Position numbers and translations under genes: made by a program
Shown: piece by piece, positions 1 to 9,682 of the stretch
Position numbering within the stretch: position 1 is the stretch's first letter
Layout: every line of letters begins with the position of its first letter
From: Bryobacterales bacterium
GTDB taxonomy: Bacteria; Acidobacteriota; Terriglobia; Bryobacterales; Bryobacteraceae
Direction of reading: 5' to 3'
Assembly: GCA_003136215.1 (NCBI GenBank)
Contig: PLDO01000395.1
Coordinates: 1-36,661 of the forward strand
DNA: 36,661 bases
The notes under the pieces: generated by a model
Seen by the model: only the letters and a program-made list of their open reading frames with translations
The model's database searches: none
What the model was told of the DNA's origin: nothing

Positions 1-1395
1 CAGAAGGAGCACGAGCAGATCTATCCCCAGCCCGGCTGGGTGGAGCACGACGCCAATGAAATCTGGCGGCGCACGCGCGAGGTCATCTCTCTCGCCCTGG
101 AGGAGCGCGCCCTCGTAGCCAGTGACCTTGCCGCCATCGGCATCACCAACCAGCGCGAAACCACCGTCGTGTGGGACCGCCACAGCGGCGCCCCCGTATA
201 TAACGCCCTGGTCTGGCAGGATACCCGCACCGCCGGCGCGGTGGCGGAGCTGGCGCGCGACGGCGGTCCCGGCCGCTTCCGCGCCAAGACCGGCCTGCCC
301 CTGGCCACCTATTTCAGCGCCCTCAAAATCCGCTGGATTCTGGACAACGTCCCCGGCGCCCGTGCCCGCGCCGAAGGCGGCGACCTGCTGTTCGGCAACA
401 TCGATACCTTCGTCCTGTGGAATCTCACCGGTGGGCTGCATCTCACCGATTGCACCAATGCCAGCCGCACCCAGTTGATGAACCTGGAGACCCTGGACTG
501 GGACGACGAGCTGCTCGCCGCCTTCCGCATTCCGCGCTCAATCCTGCCGCGCATCGCATCGAGCAGCGAGGTTTATGGCCAGGCATCCCTCGACTGCGTG
601 AAGGGCGTCCCCGTCGCCGGCATCCTGGGCGATCAGCAGGCGGCGCTGGTGGGCCAGACCTGCTTCCATCCGGGCGAGGCCAAGAATACCTACGGCACCG
701 GCTGTTTCCTGCTCATGAACACCGGAACCAAACCGGTGCCCTCGCAGCACGGCATGTTGACCACTGTGGCGTACCGCTTCGACGGGCAGCCCGCGGTGTA
801 TGCGCTGGAAGGCAGCGTGGCCATTACCGGAGCCCTGGTACAGTGGATCCGCGACAACTTCGGGCTGATCGAAAAGAGCAGCGATATCGAGGTGCTGGCG
901 CGCACCGTGAAGGATAACGGCGGGGTCTATTTCGTGCCCGCCTTCAGCGGCCTCTACGCGCCTTATTGGAAGGACAACGCGCGCGGCGTCATCGCCGGCC
1001 TCACGCGCTACACCAACAAAGGCCACCTGGCCCGCGCCGTCCTCGAAGCGACCGCCTTTCAGACGCGCGAGGTGGTGGACGCCATGGAGAAGGATTCCGG
1101 TATCCCGCTCGATGTTCTGCGCACCGATGGCGGCATGGTGTCCAACGATCTGCTCATGCAGTTCCAGGCGGACATCCTGGACCGTCCCGTAGTGCGGCCC
1201 GCCGTGCAGGAAACCACCGCGCTCGGCGCCGCCTACGCCGCCGGACTCGCTGTCGGATTCTTCGCGGGATTCGACGATCTGCGCGCCCGCTGGAGCGTGG
1301 ATCATACCTGGAAGCCGCAAATGGAATCGGCCCGGCGCCAGGAATTGTACGCGTTCTGGAAGAAAGCGGTCACCCGGTCGTTCGACTGGCTGTAA
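1..1395 (+). CDS. glpK: Glycerol kinase, 5' truncated by window edge
   Basis: Frame open from base 1 ([22 protein letters not shown]); FGGY kinase motifs ([66 protein letters not shown]). Confidence 0.97.
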   Translation, partial: QKEHEQIYPQPGWVEHDANEIWRRTREVISLALEERALVASDLAAIGITNQRETTVVWDRHSGAPVYNALVWQDTRTAGAVAELARDGGPGRFRAKTGLPLATYFSALKIRWILDNVPGARARAEGGDLLFGNIDTFVLWNLTGGLHLTDCTNASRTQLMNLETLDWDDELLAAFRIPRSILPRIASSSEVYGQASLDCVKGVPVAGILGDQQAALVGQTCFHPGEAKNTYGTGCFLLMNTGTKPVPSQHGMLTTVAYRFDGQPAVYALEGSVAITGALVQWIRDNFGLIEKSSDIEVLARTVKDNGGVYFVPAFSGLYAPYWKDNARGVIAGLTRYTNKGHLARAVLEATAFQTREVVDAMEKDSGIPLDVLRTDGGMVSNDLLMQFQADILDRPVVRPAVQETTALGAAYAAGLAVGFFAGFDDLRARWSVDHTWKPQMESARRQELYAFWKKAVTRSFDWL

Positions 1396-1410
1396 ACACA
1401 CGAGGAGCCA

Positions 1411-2133
1411 ATGGCATCGAGATTCTTCGGGGAGTTCATGGGGACGATGATCCTCATTCTGATGGGCAACGGCGTGGTGGCCAATGTGTTGCTGAAGCGC
1501 AGCAAGGCCGAAGGCGCCGGCTGGCTGGCCATCACCGCGGGATGGGCCTTCGCGGTGATGACGGGCGTCTTCACCGCCATCGCTTGCGGCAGTCCGGACG
1601 CGCACCTCAACCCCGCCGTCACGCTGGGGTTAGCCGTCAAGACCGGCGATTTCTCGCTTCTCGCGCCCTTCGTGGTGGCGCAAATGCTTGGCGCCATGGC
1701 CGGCGCCGTCCTGGTCTGGCTGAATTTCCTGCCGCATTGGGCGGTCACGCCCGATACCGACGCCAAGTTCGCGTGCTTCGGCACCGCCCCCGCCATCGAT
1801 AGCCGCGGTCCCAACCTGTTCTCCGAAGCGCTCGGCGCCTTCGTCCTGATTCTGGTGGTGTCGGCGATCGGCTCCAAAGCCACCGGCACGGTGCCGCCCG
1901 GTCTCGGACCCTATCTGGTGGGCATGCTGGTGTGGGCCATCGGTCTCTCGCTCGGCGGCACCACCGGGTATGCCATCAATCCCGCGCGCGATCTGGGCCC
2001 GCGCATCATGCACGCCGTCCTGCCGATTGCCACCAAAGGCGCCACTAACTGGAGCTACGCTCCGGTCCCCGTCATCGGCCCCCTGGTCGGCGGAGCCGTG
2101 GCGGGTCTGCTTTCCAGAGTGGTGGGGTTGTAG
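1411..2133 (+). CDS. glpF: MIP-family glycerol uptake facilitator / aquaglyceroporin
   Basis: 15 nt after glpK; NPA boxes HLNPAVT and INPARDLGPR; multiple TM segments. Confidence 0.93.
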   Translation: MASRFFGEFMGTMILILMGNGVVANVLLKRSKAEGAGWLAITAGWAFAVMTGVFTAIACGSPDAHLNPAVTLGLAVKTGDFSLLAPFVVAQMLGAMAGAVLVWLNFLPHWAVTPDTDAKFACFGTAPAIDSRGPNLFSEALGAFVLILVVSAIGSKATGTVPPGLGPYLVGMLVWAIGLSLGGTTGYAINPARDLGPRIMHAVLPIATKGATNWSYAPVPVIGPLVGGAVAGLLSRVVGL

Positions 2134-2140
2134 GAATGCT

Positions 2141-2485
2141 TTATGCCGCGATCCGGTTGGCCGGCGCCAGCGACGAGTTCAGCGCCCAACGTACCTGGCG
2201 GGCTTCGAACGGGGTGCCGCAATAATCCGCCGCTCCCTGTTCCAACGCATGCAGCCAGGCGCTGACCTCCGGCACACGGCTGACGACGATCACGGGCACC
2301 CCGGGGTGGCTCCGCTGGGCGCCAATCAGGTCTGTCTCGGGCGCGAAGATGAGTTGGATTTCGGCGGAGTCGTCCGCGACGGTGCCCTGGTCGGCACACT
2401 TCACGCTTTGTCCCAGTTGAAGCAAAACCCTGCTGAGTTCGTCGGCCATGGTAGTGTCCAGGCCGGCAAGGAGAATGGTCGCCAT
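2141..2485 (-). CDS. Stand-alone receiver-like (degenerate response regulator) protein
   Basis: 114 aa, receiver-like layout (ILLAGLD...VPVIVVSR...LEQGAADYCGTPF) but no output domain and altered active-site residues. Confidence 0.6.
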   Translation of the reverse strand: MATILLAGLDTTMADELSRVLLQLGQSVKCADQGTVADDSAEIQLIFAPETDLIGAQRSHPGVPVIVVSRVPEVSAWLHALEQGAADYCGTPFEARQVRWALNSSLAPANRIAA

Positions 2486-2618
2486 AGTGCACCTCTTTGC
2501 GGGGGAATTCGAAAGGGCAACAAGGCCAATCTGGTCCTAATAGTACTGTATTCTGGCCGATTATTCCAATCAGTATTTTTGATGGCGCGTATTATCGAAC
2601 ACGGTTTCGCCTCCCGGC

Positions 2619-3311
2619 CTACCACTCCACCGGCTTGCCGGGTTCCAGCGGCCACACCGCCGTTTCCAGGCCGAGGATGCGCTCCCGCAGGTCGTCGGGC
2701 CGTCCGGTGAGCGGCGGAAACGTGCCGAAGTGCATGGGAATTACCTTCTTCGGGCGCAGCAACCGGCACGCCAGCGCCGCCTCGCGCGGACCCATCGTGA
2801 AGAGGTCTCCGATCGGCAGGAAGACCAGTTCCGGGTGGTAAAGCTGCTCGATCAGCGCCATATCGGAAAAAACGTTCGTGTCGCCCGCGAAATAAAGCGC
2901 GCGATTGTCGGGCAGGCGCAGCACGTAGCCCGCCGCCTCCCCGCCGTACACGATCTTGCCTTCGTCCAGGATGCCGCAACTGTGGATGGCGTGCGTCATG
3001 GTCACCGTGACCTCGCCCACTTTCTGCGACCCGCCCTTGTTCATGGCGCGGGTATTCTTGACGCCCTTCGATTCCAGCCAGGCGGCGGTTTCATAAATCG
3101 CCACCACCTCGGGCGCGAATCGCGCAGCCAGCGGCACGGCGTCGTGGATGTGGTCGAAGTGCCCGTGCGAGATGCAAATCGTATCCACCCGCGGGATCTT
3201 GTGTCCCTTCGGGTATGCCGGGTTCCCCTCGATCCAGGGATCCATGACGATGACTTGTCCGGAGGGCAGCCGGAACTGAAAAGTACCATGACCGAGCCAG
3301 GTGATTTCCAT
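2619..3311 (-). CDS. Metal-dependent hydrolase, UPF0173 / metallo-beta-lactamase fold
   Basis: MEITWLGHGTFQF start; SHGHFDHIHD metal motif; FAGDTNVFSDM; MHFGTFPPLTG. Confidence 0.92.
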   Translation of the reverse strand: MEITWLGHGTFQFRLPSGQVIVMDPWIEGNPAYPKGHKIPRVDTICISHGHFDHIHDAVPLAARFAPEVVAIYETAAWLESKGVKNTRAMNKGGSQKVGEVTVTMTHAIHSCGILDEGKIVYGGEAAGYVLRLPDNRALYFAGDTNVFSDMALIEQLYHPELVFLPIGDLFTMGPREAALACRLLRPKKVIPMHFGTFPPLTGRPDDLRERILGLETAVWPLEPGKPVEW

Positions 3312-3357
3312 ATCTGAATTATGCCGTGATTTCCGGTGCGCTGGAGGTGTGCCCGCG

Positions 3358-3798
3358 CTATGCAACGTCGCTGGGCTGAATCGCCGTGATACCCTGGTAA
3401 CGGCGGAAGTCATTGGGGTTGTAGGTGAGGATGCGATCGATCCCGTGAACTCTCATCGCGGCGACAAGTCTGGCGTCGTGAACCTGTACTCCCTTCACGT
3501 CGTGCTGCACGACCAGCTGTCGCCATTCAGAATAGACATCTGGCGTATCGTGCAAGAGGGTGAGGATGGCTTCGAGGCCGCTCAATCGCCGGGCTGTCTC
3601 CTCGACTCGAAGCCCCAGGCCATTCCTATCCGCGGGGCGCGTGCAAACATTCCAAAACTCCGCGATATTTTGAAGAAATATGCACACCGGCTCTTCCGCG
3701 GCCAGGAAGAACTCCAGTGCCCTGATGGATTCCTCATGCCCAGGATGGCTCTGCTGAACGCTGAAGATCAGTACGTTGCTGTCGACGAGAACGGACAC
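3358..3798 (-). CDS. PIN-domain ribonuclease (VapC-like toxin)
   Basis: MSVLVDSNVLIF, NIAEFWNV, VHDARLVAAM, ILTYNPNDFRRY match PIN acidic residues; follows a small antitoxin-like ORF. Confidence 0.85.
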   Translation of the reverse strand: MSVLVDSNVLIFSVQQSHPGHEESIRALEFFLAAEEPVCIFLQNIAEFWNVCTRPADRNGLGLRVEETARRLSGLEAILTLLHDTPDVYSEWRQLVVQHDVKGVQVHDARLVAAMRVHGIDRILTYNPNDFRRYQGITAIQPSDVA

Positions 3799-3801
3799 GC
3801 G

Positions 3802-4056
3802 TCAGTCTCGCCGATACAGGTTCTCACGGCTCACGTCCTGAAGAGTGAGGACCGGCAAGTCAGCCGGAAAGCTGCTTGCCCAATTACGAAAAGCCTTCGC
3901 TTTTTCGCTGCCCGTTAATGGGTGAGGAGCATTCGTCGTGGCAGAGCGGGCCTCGCGTTCCAGAACATCCTCGATGAAGCGCTGTACTGGCACGCCGATA
4001 GCGCGCGCGTGAGCGGCCAGTTTCGCTTCAAGTTCGGGCCTGATGTCCATGTTCAT
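3802..4056 (-). CDS. Putative cognate antitoxin of the PIN toxin
   Basis: 84-aa ORF ending 3 nt before the toxin start codon, same strand; ribbon-helix-helix-like N-terminus (MDIRPELEAKLAAHARAIGVPVQRFIEDVLERE). Confidence 0.75.
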   Translation of the reverse strand: MNMDIRPELEAKLAAHARAIGVPVQRFIEDVLEREARSATTNAPHPLTGSEKAKAFRNWASSFPADLPVLTLQDVSRENLYRRD

Positions 4057-4112
4057 ACCGGCAACGCCCCTACGTGATCCATGATAACAGGGTCAGGGTA
4101 GAGCGAAGCGGG

Positions 4113-5171
4113 TCACCTGTGCTTCCCGGACTTGTAGATGTCCCTGGCCGCCTTGTGCATCTGTTTCCATTTCCGTTTGCGCTCCAGCGCCAGCAAAGGA
4201 TTGGCCAGCGCCTCGTGGCGTTGCGCTTCGCCACGCAGTTTGCGGTAGCTCTCCCACCGCTCGGGTGCCAGCGTCCCGTCACTCAGCGCGCTCTCCACCG
4301 CGCACCCCGGCTCGCCGGTGTGCGAACAATCGCGGTAACGGCACTCTTCAGCCAGACTGGCGACCTCATCGAAAGCTTGGTCCACGGCACTCTCGCTCGC
4401 CCAAAGCTGCAATTCGCGCATTCCCGGAGTGTCGATCAGCGCTCCTCCCGCGGGCAGCGGGATGAGTTCCCGGTGCGTAGTAGTATGGCGTCCGCGGCTG
4501 TCCGTTTCACGCACCTCCGCGGTGCGCAGGCGTTCCTCGCCCGTCAGGCAGTTCACCAGCGACGATTTGCCCACGCCGCTCGATCCCACAAGCGCCACGG
4601 TGCGGCCGTCGGCCAGATACGGGAGCAGCGCGCTCAGGCCCTCGGCGTTTCGCGTGTGTGCCGCCACCACGGGCGTGGCGCCGGCCACCGCCGCGGTTTC
4701 GGCCAGCCGCCCGGCCACGTCGGCGCAGAGGTCGCTCTTATTCAGCACCACGACGGATTCGGCGCCGCTTTCCACGGCCAGCGTCAGGTAGCGCTCCAGC
4801 CTTCGCAGGTTGAAATCGCCATCCAGCCCGCATACCAGAAAAAGCAGATCGATGTTGGCGGCGATGGGTTGCTGGTCTTCGCGCCGCCCCGGCGCGCGCC
4901 GGGCGAACAGGGTGCGCCGCGGCAGGACGGCTTCGACCGTCGCCTGCTGCGCGTCGATCACCCGCGCGGCCACCCAATCGCCCACTACCGGCATGGCGGC
5001 GCGGGTGGCCGCGTGGTACCAGAGCGAGCCGCTCGGTTCGGCGTCGAGGTCGCCCGCTTCCACGATCAGGCGGTATTGATCGCGATGTGAAAAAGTGACG
5101 CGCGCCAGCGTGAGGCCGGGCGCGAGAGAGGCGCGCAGTTCCGCGGTCGCGCCGAGACGTTCGAGATTCAT
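4113..5171 (-). CDS. rsgA: Ribosome small-subunit-dependent GTPase A (circularly permuted GTPase)
   Basis: G motifs in permuted order NKSD ... GSSGVGKSSLVN ... DTPGMRE; C-terminal Zn site CRYRDCSHTGEPGC. Confidence 0.95.
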   Translation of the reverse strand: MNLERLGATAELRASLAPGLTLARVTFSHRDQYRLIVEAGDLDAEPSGSLWYHAATRAAMPVVGDWVAARVIDAQQATVEAVLPRRTLFARRAPGRREDQQPIAANIDLLFLVCGLDGDFNLRRLERYLTLAVESGAESVVVLNKSDLCADVAGRLAETAAVAGATPVVAAHTRNAEGLSALLPYLADGRTVALVGSSGVGKSSLVNCLTGEERLRTAEVRETDSRGRHTTTHRELIPLPAGGALIDTPGMRELQLWASESAVDQAFDEVASLAEECRYRDCSHTGEPGCAVESALSDGTLAPERWESYRKLRGEAQRHEALANPLLALERKRKWKQMHKAARDIYKSGKHR

Positions 5172-5332
5172 GACTGTGACTCCAGGAGTTGCGGTGGACG
5201 GTGGGACGCCGCATCCGGAGAACGCACTACTCCCGCGAATCGCGCTGCGCGCAGCGGCGGGTCACGGCACGTTCACCCGGAACTGGATTATCGGACAGTC
5301 ATAGGCAGTGGAATCAAGATAGCATAGAACTC

Positions 5333-6106
5333 ATGCGCATCAATACGACCAGGGAACGGCTCGCCAAAGGCGAGGTAGTGTACGGCTGCGGGCTGCAAGT
5401 GTACCGGGCGCCCGAGATTCCCCGCGCCTTCGCGGCGGCGGGCTTCGACTACGTGTTCATCGATATGGAGCACGGCTCATTCAACCTGGAAACCGCCCAC
5501 GACATGATCACTGCCTGCAAGCTGGCCGGCATCACGCCCATCGTGCGCGTCGGCGAGGTGCAGTATACGCTCTGCGCCCGCCTGCTCGACCAGGGCGCGC
5601 AGGGCATTATTCTACCGCGCGTGGAAGATCCCCAGGCGCTCGAAGAGGCTCTCAGCTGGCTGCGCTTTCCGCCGCTCGGAATCCGAGGCTTCGGGATCAA
5701 TCCCACCATGGTGGATTACGAAGCGCGCAGCATGCCCGAGATCATCGAGCATCAGAACCGCGAGACCCTTTCCGTGGTGCAGTTTGAAACTGTGCGCGCC
5801 GTGGAACGCGCCGACGAGTTGCTCTCGTTGAAGGGCCTGGACGTGGTCATGATCGGCCCGGCCGATCTCTCCATCTCTCTCGGAATTCCCGGCCAGTTCG
5901 ATAACCCGCTGCTCATCCGGACGGTGGACAAGGTGATCGAACGCTGCAACGCGCACGGCGTGGTGCCGGGCATCCAGACGCGCGGCATCGCCATGGCGAA
6001 AATGTGGGTGGAGCGTGGCATGCGCTTTGTAGGCGTGGCGGCGGAGCACGTGTTCCTGCTGGAGAAGTGCAAGGAAGCCATCGCGACACTGCGGGGTGGC
6101 AAGTAA
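5333..6106 (+). CDS. HpcH/HpaI-type aldolase (2,4-dihydroxyhept-2-ene-1,7-dioate / 2-keto-3-deoxy acid aldolase family)
   Basis: FDYVFIDMEHGSFN, GAQGIILPRVEDP, VMIGPADLSISLG motifs; start at MRINTTRERL rather than the longer tracked ORF. Confidence 0.9.
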   Translation: MRINTTRERLAKGEVVYGCGLQVYRAPEIPRAFAAAGFDYVFIDMEHGSFNLETAHDMITACKLAGITPIVRVGEVQYTLCARLLDQGAQGIILPRVEDPQALEEALSWLRFPPLGIRGFGINPTMVDYEARSMPEIIEHQNRETLSVVQFETVRAVERADELLSLKGLDVVMIGPADLSISLGIPGQFDNPLLIRTVDKVIERCNAHGVVPGIQTRGIAMAKMWVERGMRFVGVAAEHVFLLEKCKEAIATLRGGK

Positions 6107-6114
6107 GGAGGGTT

Positions 6115-7125
6115 ATGGACCGGTTTCCGCTGGGCTACAACACGTATTCCATTCGCGCGCTGCGCTGGAACGACCTGCAGTTGATCGAGTATGCCGGCAC
6201 CCTGAAACTGGACGCGATTTTCCTGCAGGACTCCATCGACCCGGGTAGCGAAGATCCGGCCCACTGGAAGGCTGTGAAGGACGCGGCGGCGCGCGCCGGA
6301 CTGTGGCTGGGCACCGGCGGCGGCGCCGTGCTGCCGAAGGATACCAGCGAATTCTCCCGCTCCGTGAAACTGCTGAGCGGCTCCGTGAAGCGCGCCGCCG
6401 GCATGGGGTCGCCCGTAGTGCGCATGCTGCTGGCCGGCGATCGCGAGCATTTGCCGCCTGGTCCGCCGGCGCAGCACATCGAGACGATGATCAAGGTCCT
6501 GCGCGCGGTGCGTAGCCAAGCCGTGGACGCCGGCGTCAGGTTCGCCATCGAGAATCACAAGGATCTGCTGTGCTGGGAGACGCGCCAAGTCATCGACGGG
6601 GCGGGGAAGGAGTTCGTCGGCTCGTACCTCGATACCGGGAACCCGGTTTTCGTCATGGAAGACCCCATGCAAACCGTGGAGACGCTCGGTCCGGTGGCGG
6701 TGATGCTGCATTTGCGGGATTCGGTGGTCTACGAATCACGCGGCGGGATTGCCGTGCAGTGGGTGCCGCTTGGCGAAGGCGTAGTCGATTTCAAGGCGAT
6801 CCTTGCCAAGGCGCGCGAGATCTGCCCGCCGCTCGCCGTCTTCAACAAACCGATTACCGGCCGTCCCCCGGCAATTCTGCCGGTGTGGGACCCCGAGTTC
6901 ATGAAGAAGTATACCGACGTGCGCGCGGCGGACTTCGCGCGCTTCCTGGCGCTGGCCAAAAAGGGCGGCCCCTACGAGCGCCACATGGTCATCGAGGATG
7001 TGCCCGGCAAAGCCGCCGAACCATTGACCGCCGCCCTTATCTACCAGCAGCGCGAGCACATGGAAAGGGGCGTCGAGTACTGCAGGAAAGTCCTCGACCT
7101 CGGCATCCGCTGGCGCGCGGCATAA
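6115..7125 (+). CDS. Sugar phosphate isomerase/epimerase (xylose isomerase-like TIM barrel)
   Basis: 8 nt after the aldolase; FAIENHKDLLCWE, SYLDTGNPVF typical of the AP endonuclease 2-like family. Confidence 0.85.
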   Translation: MDRFPLGYNTYSIRALRWNDLQLIEYAGTLKLDAIFLQDSIDPGSEDPAHWKAVKDAAARAGLWLGTGGGAVLPKDTSEFSRSVKLLSGSVKRAAGMGSPVVRMLLAGDREHLPPGPPAQHIETMIKVLRAVRSQAVDAGVRFAIENHKDLLCWETRQVIDGAGKEFVGSYLDTGNPVFVMEDPMQTVETLGPVAVMLHLRDSVVYESRGGIAVQWVPLGEGVVDFKAILAKAREICPPLAVFNKPITGRPPAILPVWDPEFMKKYTDVRAADFARFLALAKKGGPYERHMVIEDVPGKAAEPLTAALIYQQREHMERGVEYCRKVLDLGIRWRAA

Positions 7126-7156
7126 CCCGGCGGCGCGTTATCTGCGCCCTGCCAGG

Positions 7157-7450
7157 CTAGTGCCAGTGTCCTTCCACTAAGACCCAGCCTTGCCTTTGGT
7201 GTACATAGTGATGCGATACCCAGTGGGCATGTTCGCGCGGAGGCTGTTCCCACCGTCCTTGATTCCAGTTGTAAGCGTGCCCGTCCCAACGGTGGTACCC
7301 GGATTGCCACACATACCCGCGGTTGGGCGGCGGTCCCCGCCTCTCGTATACCGCATGCGGTGGCCCGACGCGGATATATACCGCGGCCGCCGAGGCGCTG
7401 AACGCCAGCGCGCCTGCAAAAACCAATCCTAACAACCGCTTCATCAGCAT
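7157..7450 (-). CDS. Small secreted YXWGXW-repeat-like protein
   Basis: Signal peptide MLMKRLLGLVFAGALAFSASAA, Trp/Tyr/His/Gly-rich body (GYVWQSGYHRWDGHAYNWNQGRW). Confidence 0.75.
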   Translation of the reverse strand: MLMKRLLGLVFAGALAFSASAAAVYIRVGPPHAVYERRGPPPNRGYVWQSGYHRWDGHAYNWNQGRWEQPPREHAHWVSHHYVHQRQGWVLVEGHWH

Positions 7451-7486
7451 AATAAGTTCTCCTTTACCGAAAATAAGACAAGCGTA

Positions 7487-7744
7487 TTAGAACGCTCTTC
7501 TCCGTCTTAGGGCGTGATAGAGCACAAGTAGAATTACCGAGCCGGTCACCGCCACGAAGAGACTGTAGATGTTGAGTCCCCTTACGCCGGGGGCGCCGAA
7601 GATGTGGAACAGCCATCCGCCGGCAAAGGCTCCCACTACACCCAGCAGGATGTCCATCAGGAAGCCTTCACCTCTGCGGTTTACCAGCTTGCTGGCAATG
7701 AACCCGGCCACCAGGCCTAGGACAATCCAAGCCAAAAATGACAT
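7487..7744 (-). CDS. GlsB/YeaQ/YmgE family stress-response membrane protein
   Basis: MSFLAWIVLGLVAGFIASKLVNRRGEGFLMDILLGVVGAFAGGWLF; SD-like GAGGGAG upstream of this start. Confidence 0.88.
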   Translation of the reverse strand: MSFLAWIVLGLVAGFIASKLVNRRGEGFLMDILLGVVGAFAGGWLFHIFGAPGVRGLNIYSLFVAVTGSVILLVLYHALRRRRAF

Positions 7745-8020
7745 GGTGTCTCCCTCTTTTCCCGTCAACGAACGAAATGAAGAAGAGGTGCGGCCGTAGG
7801 CGTCGCTTGCCCATGCGGAACAGAGCGCAAGCGCAAGGAAGGTGCGAAGTTTTCCTGTTTGGTTCATATGGTTGTCCACTCTCGGGAATTGTATGTGCAC
7901 GTGCGTGGCCGTAGGCAAAACGCTGCCAATCCTCCGGCCGCGTAGGGGAGCCATCAGTTTGTATACGGTAAAACTTGCCGTTCAGCGAGTGCCGGCACGC
8001 TTGTGTATCATGCCGTCCAC

Positions 8021-9571
8021 TTACTTGCCCTTCAGCACGGTGAGCAGCGCCTGGCCGCTCGGACTGCCCAAACCCGTGCACGCGTCCCATCCAGGCCCGG
8101 CTTGATAGGCGCCGTTGTTTCCCGTCGTGATATCGTGCAAGCCGCTCGCCCCTTTCGCATAGAGCGTGGTGTTCAGGAAGCCCACGGGCTTTCCGAGTTG
8201 CTCGTTGAGCAACGCAATCAGCGCCGCCCACAAGGGCGCCACCGCGCTCGTGCCTCCAAAAACGGCGTCCTGGCCGTCCACGTGAATCTGGTATCCGGTG
8301 GCGGGGTCGGCGTCGCCCGCGATATCCGGCACCCCGCGCCCTTTGAAGTGGGCAGGATTGACGGATACCGGCACATTCTCAGTGGCCTGATAGACAGGCA
8401 GCGGAAAGTGATCGCTGACTCCGCCTCCACCGGCGCCGTTGCCGGCGCCCTGGTTCCACACCACCTCGCGCGAAATCTTCCCGCCCGACGACTCCAGCCG
8501 TGTGCCGCCGCACGCCAGCACATTGGGGCTCGACGCCGGAAAATCGACGTGAGCCGCGCCATCGGTGACATTGTCCGTGGAGCCATCGTCGCCGGAAGCG
8601 CAGCACACCGTGACGCCCAGCAGGCCCGCATCCTGGAACGCCTGGTCGTAAGCGGTCAAAGACTGCGCCGTCCAGGTGGATTCGGCGCCGCCCCAACTGA
8701 TCGACACGACCGATGGATTCCGCAAATTGTCGTGCACCGCGGTGGTGATGGCATCCAGGAAGCCCTGGTCGGTATTGGGCGCAAAGTAGACCGCGATATT
8801 CGCCAGGGGCGCGATGGCGCCGACCACCTCGATGTCGAGCAGCACCTCGCCGTCGGCACTGTTGGGATCGCCCACCGGAAGGTTGCCGGCGCCATCCACG
8901 GAGACCGCGGTCACGCCCGGCGCCGGACTGATTTTCAGCCCGCTGAAATAAGTGCTCAGGTCCGAGGCGCTGTATCCTCCTCCCAGTTCGACGATGGCGA
9001 CCGTCTGCCCGGATCCGCTACCGGCCGTCGGGAAACCGTACAGCTTGGCGACCGCGGGGGGCGTGTAGGAAGTGTCGCCGGCCGCCTTCGGTCCGATGCC
9101 TTCGAGGTGCCGCCGGAATCGTACGTTGGCCTGCGGGCGCGCGTCCAGGCCGAACACGCCCACCACAATGTCCACCAGGTGGCTCGGCAGGAACAACTCG
9201 CCGGTGCGGCCGCGGTAGGTGCCGTCGGGAGACTGGAAAATGCGCAATTGAGTCCCGAACGCCTCGTTCATGCGGGCAGCCGTTCCCAAGACCGCGATAC
9301 TGCGCCGTGACAGGTCCACCTGGCCGACAGTCAGATCGTACTGCGCGGCGAACCGCTCGATCTGCGCCACATCGGCCGGGTCGGCGCCATAAAGCTCGGC
9401 GAACTTTTGGCGGGCGACCGGGTGCCGCCCCGGAGGCGGCAACTCTTCGGTCTTCCGGCGCACCACAATCGTCACGTTGATTTCTTCATTTGGATCCGCC
9501 ATGCCGATCACGGTGGAATCCTTCGGCAATTGGCGATCACTGCCGCGAACGGCTGCTCTTTCAGTCGGCAT
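8021..9571 (-). CDS. S53 family (sedolisin/kumamolisin) serine-carboxyl peptidase
   Basis: Pro-kumamolisin N-terminal region; DGEVLLDIEV (E/D), ASGDDGSTD and GGTSAVAPLWAAL catalytic motifs. Confidence 0.92.
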   Translation of the reverse strand: MPTERAAVRGSDRQLPKDSTVIGMADPNEEINVTIVVRRKTEELPPPGRHPVARQKFAELYGADPADVAQIERFAAQYDLTVGQVDLSRRSIAVLGTAARMNEAFGTQLRIFQSPDGTYRGRTGELFLPSHLVDIVVGVFGLDARPQANVRFRRHLEGIGPKAAGDTSYTPPAVAKLYGFPTAGSGSGQTVAIVELGGGYSASDLSTYFSGLKISPAPGVTAVSVDGAGNLPVGDPNSADGEVLLDIEVVGAIAPLANIAVYFAPNTDQGFLDAITTAVHDNLRNPSVVSISWGGAESTWTAQSLTAYDQAFQDAGLLGVTVCCASGDDGSTDNVTDGAAHVDFPASSPNVLACGGTRLESSGGKISREVVWNQGAGNGAGGGGVSDHFPLPVYQATENVPVSVNPAHFKGRGVPDIAGDADPATGYQIHVDGQDAVFGGTSAVAPLWAALIALLNEQLGKPVGFLNTTLYAKGASGLHDITTGNNGAYQAGPGWDACTGLGSPSGQALLTVLKGK

Positions 9572-9682
9572 ACACCCTCCGTTGGTTCACGCGAACCAAG
9601 TTACCACGCGCACGGCGCGGGAATCGTCCCCTCCCGCGAGGCCGAGCTGCCGGGAATGTGCGCTAACACACGGCGGCGCGCC

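Noticed and set aside
538-1605. Long minus-strand ORF (355 aa) opposite glpK
   Set aside because: Antisense shadow of a high-GC coding gene; His/Arg/Gly-biased composition and no recognisable motif.
8003-9310. 435-aa plus-strand ORF
   Set aside because: Fully antisense to the S53 peptidase 8021-9571, which has intact catalytic motifs.
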